Below are positions 4,630 to 8,876 of a DNA stretch of 8,876 bases, piece after piece. Below the pieces are notes generated by a model that saw nothing but the letters and a program-made list of their open reading frames with translations, did no database searches and was not told where the DNA came from. Source of the stretch: Micavibrio aeruginosavorus. Its GTDB lineage: Bacteria; Pseudomonadota; Alphaproteobacteria; Micavibrionales; Micavibrionaceae. Numbering within the stretch: position 1 is the stretch's first letter; every line of letters starts with the position of its first letter. A program made the translations under genes and the position numbers. Where the stretch lies: the NCBI GenBank assembly GCA_003240795.1, contig QFNK01000059.1:1-8876 (forward strand). Reading direction: 5' to 3'.

Positions 4630-4663
4630 AAAAAGCCGCTATCAAACGATAGCGGCTTTTTTT
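4630..4663. terminator. Bidirectional intrinsic terminator between convergent genes
   Basis: A perfect 14-bp stem (4630-4643 with 4648-4661, core GCCGCTATC/GATAGCGGC) has an AAAC loop, a T-run to 4663 on the plus strand and the matching A-run at the left for the minus strand. It serves both the glycine-zipper lipoprotein gene and the phosphohexomutase gene, whose stop codon is 15 bp away. Confidence 0.93.
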
Positions 4664-4677
4664 GTTGAACTTGAAAC

Positions 4678-6186
4678 CTAGGCGGCCTTTTTGCCGATCT
4701 TCTGGTCGTATTCGCCGACTTCCGGGAAGGATGAGAGAACGCTGTCGATCGCCTCGAACATTGCGAACATGCGTTCCTCTGAAACAGGGCTTTCCACGAC
4801 AACCACAAGCGAGGGTTTGTTGGAAGATGCGCGGACGAGGCCCCAGGTGCCGTCCTCAAGCGTGATGCGTACGCCGTTGACGGTAACAATACTGTCGATG
4901 CGGCTGCCGAGCATGGCCTCGCCCTGATCGAATTTTTGCTGGAAAATTTTGGTCACATCGTCCACGACATGGTATTTGCGGTCATCCGGGCAATACGGCG
5001 ACATGGTGGGCGATCCCCATGTCTTGGGCAGGGCGTCCTTCAAGTCACTGAAAGATTTATCGGCGTTGCGGTCCATCATGCGGCAGATGGTGATGGCGGT
5101 CAAAACGCCGTCATCGTAACCGCGCCCGATTTCGCCGTTCAGGAAAAAGTGGCCGCTTTTTTCAAAGCCCGCCAGCGCATCAAGCTCGTTCACGCGGCGC
5201 TTGATATAGGAATGCCCGGTTTTCCAGTAGTCCGTTTTGACGCCCAGTTCTTTCAGGACAGGGTCGGAATGGAAGAGGCCGGTCGATTTCACGTCGACGA
5301 CAAAAGTCGGGTTTTTATAAATTTTTGCAAGATCGCGGGCGAGAATGACGCCGATCTTGTCCGCGAAAATCTCTTCGCCCGTATTGTCGATAACGCCGCA
5401 GCGGTCACCGTCGCCATCGAAACCGAAACCGATATCCGCGCCTGTTTCCTTGACCTTCTCCGCAATGGCGTGAAGCATCTCGAGGTCTTCGGGATTGGGA
5501 TTGTAACGCGGGAATGTATAGTCGAGATTGCAGTCCATCTCGATCACCTCGCACCCTATGCGGCGCAGGGCCTCCGGCGCGAAGACGCCGGCAGTGCCGT
5601 TGCCGCAGGCGGCGACGACTTTCAGCTTGCGCTTAAGCTTGCCGTCCTTGGTTACATCGGCAAGGTATTTTTCCTTGATATCCGGAATATAGGTGTAGCT
5701 TCCGCCTGCGCGTGCTTCCATCTTTCCGTCCAGAACGATTTCCTTCAAACGTCCCATCAGTTCGGGGCCGAAAGTCAGCGGGCGTTCCGCACCGATTTTG
5801 ACACCCGTCCAGCCATTTTCGTTATGGCTGGCCGTAACCATGGCAACAGCGGGGCAGTCGAGTTCGAATTGCGCGAAGTAGGAAACGGGGGACAGGGCGA
5901 GGCCGATATCCTTTACCTGGCATCCCGCCTCTACGAGGCCGAGGGCAAGCGCATGTTTGATGGAGGCGCTGTAGGCGCGGTAATCATGGCCGACGATGAT
6001 GGCGGGCGGGTTCTTGCCCATTTCATGCATAATCGTGCCGATCCCCATGCCCAGCTTCTGCGCGCCGCGCAGGTTGAGTTGTTCGGGGTGCAGCCACCGC
6101 GCGTCATATTCGCGGAAACCCTGCGGCGCGACGAGGACATCGCGTTCGTATTCTTCGGAATTGGGTACGATCTTTTTATCGGTCAT
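4678..6186 (-). CDS. Phosphomannomutase/phosphoglucomutase (alpha-D-phosphohexomutase family)
   Basis: This 502-residue cytoplasmic enzyme interconverts hexose 6-phosphates and 1-phosphates, feeding GDP-mannose or UDP-glucose pathways for surface polysaccharide. The four-domain family signature is complete. TASHN (118-122) carries the phosphoserine S120. DGDGDR (257-262) is the Mg-binding loop. EKSGH (342-346) is the sugar-specificity loop, with Lys where AlgC-type enzymes usually have Met or Val. The C-terminal phosphate-binding loop is RASSNKP (452-458). Length is close to bacterial PMM/PGM enzymes, which run about 450-500. I chose the ATG at 6186 over one at 6198 because GGAG at 6193-6196 sits at proper spacing. 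Whether mannose, glucose or both is the substrate cannot be decided from the sequence. It is separated by 104 bp from pbpC upstream, with no terminator visible between them, so it may be partly read through from that gene. Confidence 0.93.
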   Translation of the reverse strand: MTDKKIVPNSEEYERDVLVAPQGFREYDARWLHPEQLNLRGAQKLGMGIGTIMHEMGKNPPAIIVGHDYRAYSASIKHALALGLVEAGCQVKDIGLALSPVSYFAQFELDCPAVAMVTASHNENGWTGVKIGAERPLTFGPELMGRLKEIVLDGKMEARAGGSYTYIPDIKEKYLADVTKDGKLKRKLKVVAACGNGTAGVFAPEALRRIGCEVIEMDCNLDYTFPRYNPNPEDLEMLHAIAEKVKETGADIGFGFDGDGDRCGVIDNTGEEIFADKIGVILARDLAKIYKNPTFVVDVKSTGLFHSDPVLKELGVKTDYWKTGHSYIKRRVNELDALAGFEKSGHFFLNGEIGRGYDDGVLTAITICRMMDRNADKSFSDLKDALPKTWGSPTMSPYCPDDRKYHVVDDVTKIFQQKFDQGEAMLGSRIDSIVTVNGVRITLEDGTWGLVRASSNKPSLVVVVESPVSEERMFAMFEAIDSVLSSFPEVGEYDQKIGKKAA

Positions 6187-6207
6187 TGCTGTCTCCATTT
6201 GCGCGCC

Positions 6208-6236
6208 AATCTAGCAAAACGGCGGCCAAACAACAA
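6208..6236 (-). promoter_or_regulatory. Weak candidate promoter for the phosphohexomutase gene
   Basis: On the minus strand, TTGTTG (complement of 6231-6236) and TAGATT (complement of 6208-6213) are separated by 17 bp. Matches to sigma-70 consensus are three and four of six, so this is the best candidate in the 104-bp gap rather than a firm call. The leader would be very short, about 15 bases. Confidence 0.2.
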
Positions 6237-6290
6237 TCCTTAAACGGGACGGACTATTCATTGAAAACAATCGGTTATCGGGGATGCGGG

Positions 6291-8483
6291 CTATTTCACC
6301 GTGAACGGCACGGGTGCGATTTCCAAAGAAGCATCGCCATCCGCCGTATGAATGACCACAGACAGGGTATGCGCGCCTTTCTCAACCGGCCATAGGTAAT
6401 GAGGCGTTTTATGCCTGCCGAGCGAGCTGCCATCCAATATCCATTCAATTTCCTGATCGGGGTGGAGCTCCTTGACCTCGAACCGGAATTTCTGGCTGTC
6501 CTTTGGAATGCGCGGATTATAGGCAATCATCAAACCGCTGGTCGGCCGTACGAGTTCTGGCGCACGGACGGATGGCGCGGAAGAATTTTGCCGCGGCGGT
6601 TCAATATGATCGGGCGCAAAAATTTCTGTGCGAAGCGTGCAGTTGCCGGATGAATCCGCGGGACGCGAGCAAACATCCTTGTAAACAAGGGTAGGGCTTA
6701 GATAGAGCGGTTTTGTATCCCGCGTTCTGTTGAGCCGGTCGAAAATACTTCGCAGGGCGAGCGCGGGCCCGGTCGACCCTGTCACATCCTCCATCGGCGT
6801 ACGGTCAAGGTTTCCCATCCAGAGGCCGACGACATAGCGGTCATTGTAACCCACCGCCCATGCATCGCGGTAGGCTGTGGACGTGCCTGTTTTGACGGCG
6901 GTGCGCACGGGAAGGTTCAGGACGCTGTCATTCCCGAATTCCAGGGCGCGGGCGTTAGGATCTGACAATATATTGCCGATGATGGATGCCGTTTCGGGCG
7001 AGTATATTTTCCGGCTCCCCGCCGGAAGGGAAGTGTCCTGTGACACTTTCACAGGCTGAAAAACGCCTTTATTGGCAAGCGCGGCATAAGCGCGCGTGAG
7101 TTCGAGTAGCGTGACTTCGCCATTGCCGAGCGCCAGCCCCTCATCATAAATATCCGCGCCGCGGTCCAGGCTCTCTATACCGAGGTTTTTCAAGGTCGCC
7201 AGAAAATGCGGAACGCCGACATAGTGAATGGTCAGCACAGCGGGAATATTCAGGGAATTCCCAAGGGCCTCACGAAGCGTAATGGCGCCGTAATGCCTGC
7301 TGCTGTAATTGCGGAAGCGATGGAGACCTCCGCCGATGGCTTCGGCGATGGGTTCATCATGGACGATGGTCGCCGCCGTCCATCCTTTCTCGAGCGCGGA
7401 AGCATACAGAAAAGGTTTGAGTGTTGAGCCGGGTTGCCGCGCAGAAAGAACGCTGTCTATTTCACCGCCTGGCGTCTGTCCGTCGGTCGCGCCGCCGACA
7501 ACCCATGCGAGGATGTCGCCGTTAGTATGGTCCATGACGACCGCACCGGCATTGCGAACGTTTTTTGCCGAGAGTTTTTTCAGGCGCTGGTCGATGATTT
7601 CCTGCACCTGTGTCTGCAAAGTACCGTCCAGCGTTGTGATGATTGCACTGCCTTGAGCCGTAAGACGCGCGTAGCGGGCGAAATGGCGCGCCTCGACCGG
7701 AAGGGATGGCTGTTCCGTCCGCAGGATAGAGACGGTGAGATCTTCCATATCCTTCTGGTCGATAAGCCCTTTGTCGCGAAGCGCGGCGGCAAGACGTCCG
7801 AGCGGCGTTTCGATGCGGCCCGGCGAGCGGTAAAGATCATAGGCGGACGGTGCGCGGGCAAGAACGACAAGCGCCAGAATTTCTTTGGCGTCCAGCGTCG
7901 ATGGGTCGCGGTTGAAATAATAACGCGATGCCTGCACTACGCCACGCCTTCCGGATGCATAGGGAATCTGGTTGAGATAAAACTCCAGTATCTGCGTCTT
8001 TGTTGCATGGCGTTCGAGGAGCATGGCCTCCCACCCCTCCAGCCATTTGGCCCAGAGCGTCCGCGGACGCGCATTGATCAGGCGTATGGTCTGCTCCGTA
8101 ATGGTGCTGGCCCCGCGCACGGTTTCGCCCTGACGCAGGTTTTGATAAAGTGCGGCGAGACGTGCTTTCCAATCAACACCGCCATGATCGTAAAAATTAC
8201 GGTCTTCGGAAAAAACAAACGCGGAAACCAGAAGCTCCGGCATTTCATAGAGATGAACGATATCGTGCTCATTCCAGGCCTTGCCATAGGACAGGCCGAG
8301 CGGCTGCCCCGTCCTGTCCATGATGCGCGTGTCCTGCGTCTGGGCGATCACATGGTCAAAAGACTGCGTTACAGGACGGACGCACAGGGCCGTAGCAAGC
8401 GCAAGGACCGCGCATACGCTGCAGAATGCATAGGCAATATGCTTAGCGCGCGGTTTCAACAACCACCTTCGTGCCTGTGCCAA
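6291..8483 (-). CDS. pbpC: Penicillin-binding protein 1C (bifunctional peptidoglycan glycosyltransferase/transpeptidase)
   Basis: The 730-residue protein has a single N-terminal membrane anchor (about 17-35). A GT51 glycosyltransferase domain follows (about 50-225) with the catalytic Glu93 in FSEDRNFYDHGGVD, then RGASTITEQ, KWLEGWEAMLLE and ILEFYLNQIPY. The transpeptidase domain (about 310-585) has all three motifs: STLK with nucleophile S353 and K356, SLN at 410-412 and KTGTS at 531-535. A C-terminal BiPBP_C domain (about 645-730), specific to PBP1C, completes it. The frame opens with a TTG at 8483 that has no good ribosome-binding site. A second TTG at 8459 has AAGGTGG just upstream and would give 722 residues; no in-frame ATG precedes the membrane segment. 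Either start lies inside the alpha-2-macroglobulin gene, so the two are coupled, as in the yfhM-pbpC pairing. Family role: auxiliary peptidoglycan synthesis, perhaps repair together with the macroglobulin. Confidence 0.95.
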   Translation of the reverse strand: MAQARRWLLKPRAKHIAYAFCSVCAVLALATALCVRPVTQSFDHVIAQTQDTRIMDRTGQPLGLSYGKAWNEHDIVHLYEMPELLVSAFVFSEDRNFYDHGGVDWKARLAALYQNLRQGETVRGASTITEQTIRLINARPRTLWAKWLEGWEAMLLERHATKTQILEFYLNQIPYASGRRGVVQASRYYFNRDPSTLDAKEILALVVLARAPSAYDLYRSPGRIETPLGRLAAALRDKGLIDQKDMEDLTVSILRTEQPSLPVEARHFARYARLTAQGSAIITTLDGTLQTQVQEIIDQRLKKLSAKNVRNAGAVVMDHTNGDILAWVVGGATDGQTPGGEIDSVLSARQPGSTLKPFLYASALEKGWTAATIVHDEPIAEAIGGGLHRFRNYSSRHYGAITLREALGNSLNIPAVLTIHYVGVPHFLATLKNLGIESLDRGADIYDEGLALGNGEVTLLELTRAYAALANKGVFQPVKVSQDTSLPAGSRKIYSPETASIIGNILSDPNARALEFGNDSVLNLPVRTAVKTGTSTAYRDAWAVGYNDRYVVGLWMGNLDRTPMEDVTGSTGPALALRSIFDRLNRTRDTKPLYLSPTLVYKDVCSRPADSSGNCTLRTEIFAPDHIEPPRQNSSAPSVRAPELVRPTSGLMIAYNPRIPKDSQKFRFEVKELHPDQEIEWILDGSSLGRHKTPHYLWPVEKGAHTLSVVIHTADGDASLEIAPVPFTVK

Positions 8484-8876
8484 GACCGAATATATCCGGG
8501 TTATACATTTCTTCCGCGCGTGTAGGCGGTGCTGTAAACGTACCGTCGGCGATCGCCTGCGCGGTGTAGCTTAGGCGGTAATTCCCCGGTTCCAGCCAGT
8601 CGGCATAAAAGCGCGCGGAGTCGTGCCGCAGTTCGCGGTGGTAGAAGCTCCAGCGGCCTTCGCCGTAATCGATCCAGTCTCCGTCTTTTTCCCCTGCGCC
8701 TTCCGTATCGGCGGACGAACTAATTGCCAGATCTGCATTGACCGTTTCGAGCGCGCCAGGCAGCGGGTCGTGAACGGCGACAAAGCTGCGCCCCGTCGGC
8801 ACGGAAACATAAAGGTCAACGCGAACCGTATCGCCGCGGGACAGCGATAGCGGGCCATCCACCTTGATCCATTTCC
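8443..8876 (-). CDS. Bacterial alpha-2-macroglobulin family protein, C-terminal end (partial)
   Basis: The frame is open to the right edge, so only the last 144 residues are visible and the start lies beyond the window. They match the C-terminal receptor-binding-like domain of bacterial alpha-2-macroglobulins (YfhM/MagD type). The markers are GDTVRVDLYVSVPTGRSFVAV, then DPLPGALE, the Tyr-rich RFYADWLEPGNYRLSYTAQA, and the near-invariant ending PPTRAEEMYNPDIFGLG. These are large periplasmic or lipid-anchored proteins that trap proteases through a bait region and, in many members, a thioester (CxEQ). Both of those regions are outside the window. It sits immediately upstream of pbpC and overlaps its frame by 41 bp (17 bp if the alternative TTG is used). 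The known gene pair is thought to defend and repair the envelope when the outer membrane is breached. Confidence 0.9.
   Translation of the reverse strand, partial: KWIKVDGPLSLSRGDTVRVDLYVSVPTGRSFVAVHDPLPGALETVNADLAISSSADTEGAGEKDGDWIDYGEGRWSFYHRELRHDSARFYADWLEPGNYRLSYTAQAIADGTFTAPPTRAEEMYNPDIFGLGTGTKVVVETAR

Noticed and set aside
4936..6243. 435-residue plus-strand frame opposite the phosphohexomutase gene
   Set aside because: It is long only because the codon composition of the opposite gene avoids stops. The minus strand carries all catalytic motifs of the enzyme; this frame has none.
6187..6290. Terminator or regulatory RNA between pbpC and the phosphohexomutase gene
   Set aside because: I found no stable hairpin with a T-run on the minus strand in these 104 bases, and only a weak promoter candidate.
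7434..8525. 363-residue plus-strand frame opposite pbpC
   Set aside because: It is a shadow frame of the PBP1C gene, whose glycosyltransferase and transpeptidase motifs are complete on the minus strand.

Overview
The window looks like a chromosomal segment of an alphaproteobacterium. The main reasons are four intergenic copies of a GGAAC-N16/17-(C/T)GTT promoter, the signature of the alphaproteobacterial general-stress sigma factor EcfG, together with an ECF sigma factor of EcfG-like build. A more precise assignment cannot be made from the sequence. I see no phage genes, insertion sequence, CRISPR array, tRNA or rRNA.

Layout. (1) Positions 1-266 hold the C-terminal receiver domain of a response-regulator protein, most likely a hybrid histidine kinase that starts outside the window. 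(2) Positions 290-832 (minus) encode an ECF sigma factor. It is divergent from an OmpR/PhoB-type response regulator at 1014-1748, and the 181-bp space between them holds an 11-bp-spaced direct repeat in front of a TATAAT box. (3) Positions 1790-4663 form a compact array of four forward transcription units, each headed by an EcfG-type promoter. The last three end in strong intrinsic terminators. The products are small envelope or membrane proteins: a DUF883 (ElaB/YqjD-like) protein with a YqjE-like holin-superfamily partner; an entericidin-type lipoprotein with a 54-residue single-span protein; an exported protein with two PRC-barrel domains; and an orphan 75-residue soluble protein with a glycine-zipper lipoprotein. 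(4) Positions 4678-8876 (minus) hold a phosphomannomutase/phosphoglucomutase, penicillin-binding protein 1C (pbpC) and the C-terminal end of a bacterial alpha-2-macroglobulin, which overlaps pbpC as in the widespread yfhM-pbpC pairing.

How it fits together. The left half reads as signalling (kinase receiver, sigma factor, response regulator) next to a dense set of candidate stress-regulon genes acting at the cell envelope. The right half is envelope housekeeping: sugar-phosphate supply for surface polysaccharide, peptidoglycan repair synthesis and a periplasmic protease trap. No recognisable nepR or phyR lies beside the sigma gene. The link between this particular sigma factor and the four promoters is therefore inference from promoter type and proximity. 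The array of four promoters is the strongest unexplained structure in the window. The two genes at 2737-3050 encode only 45 and 54 residues and are easily overlooked.
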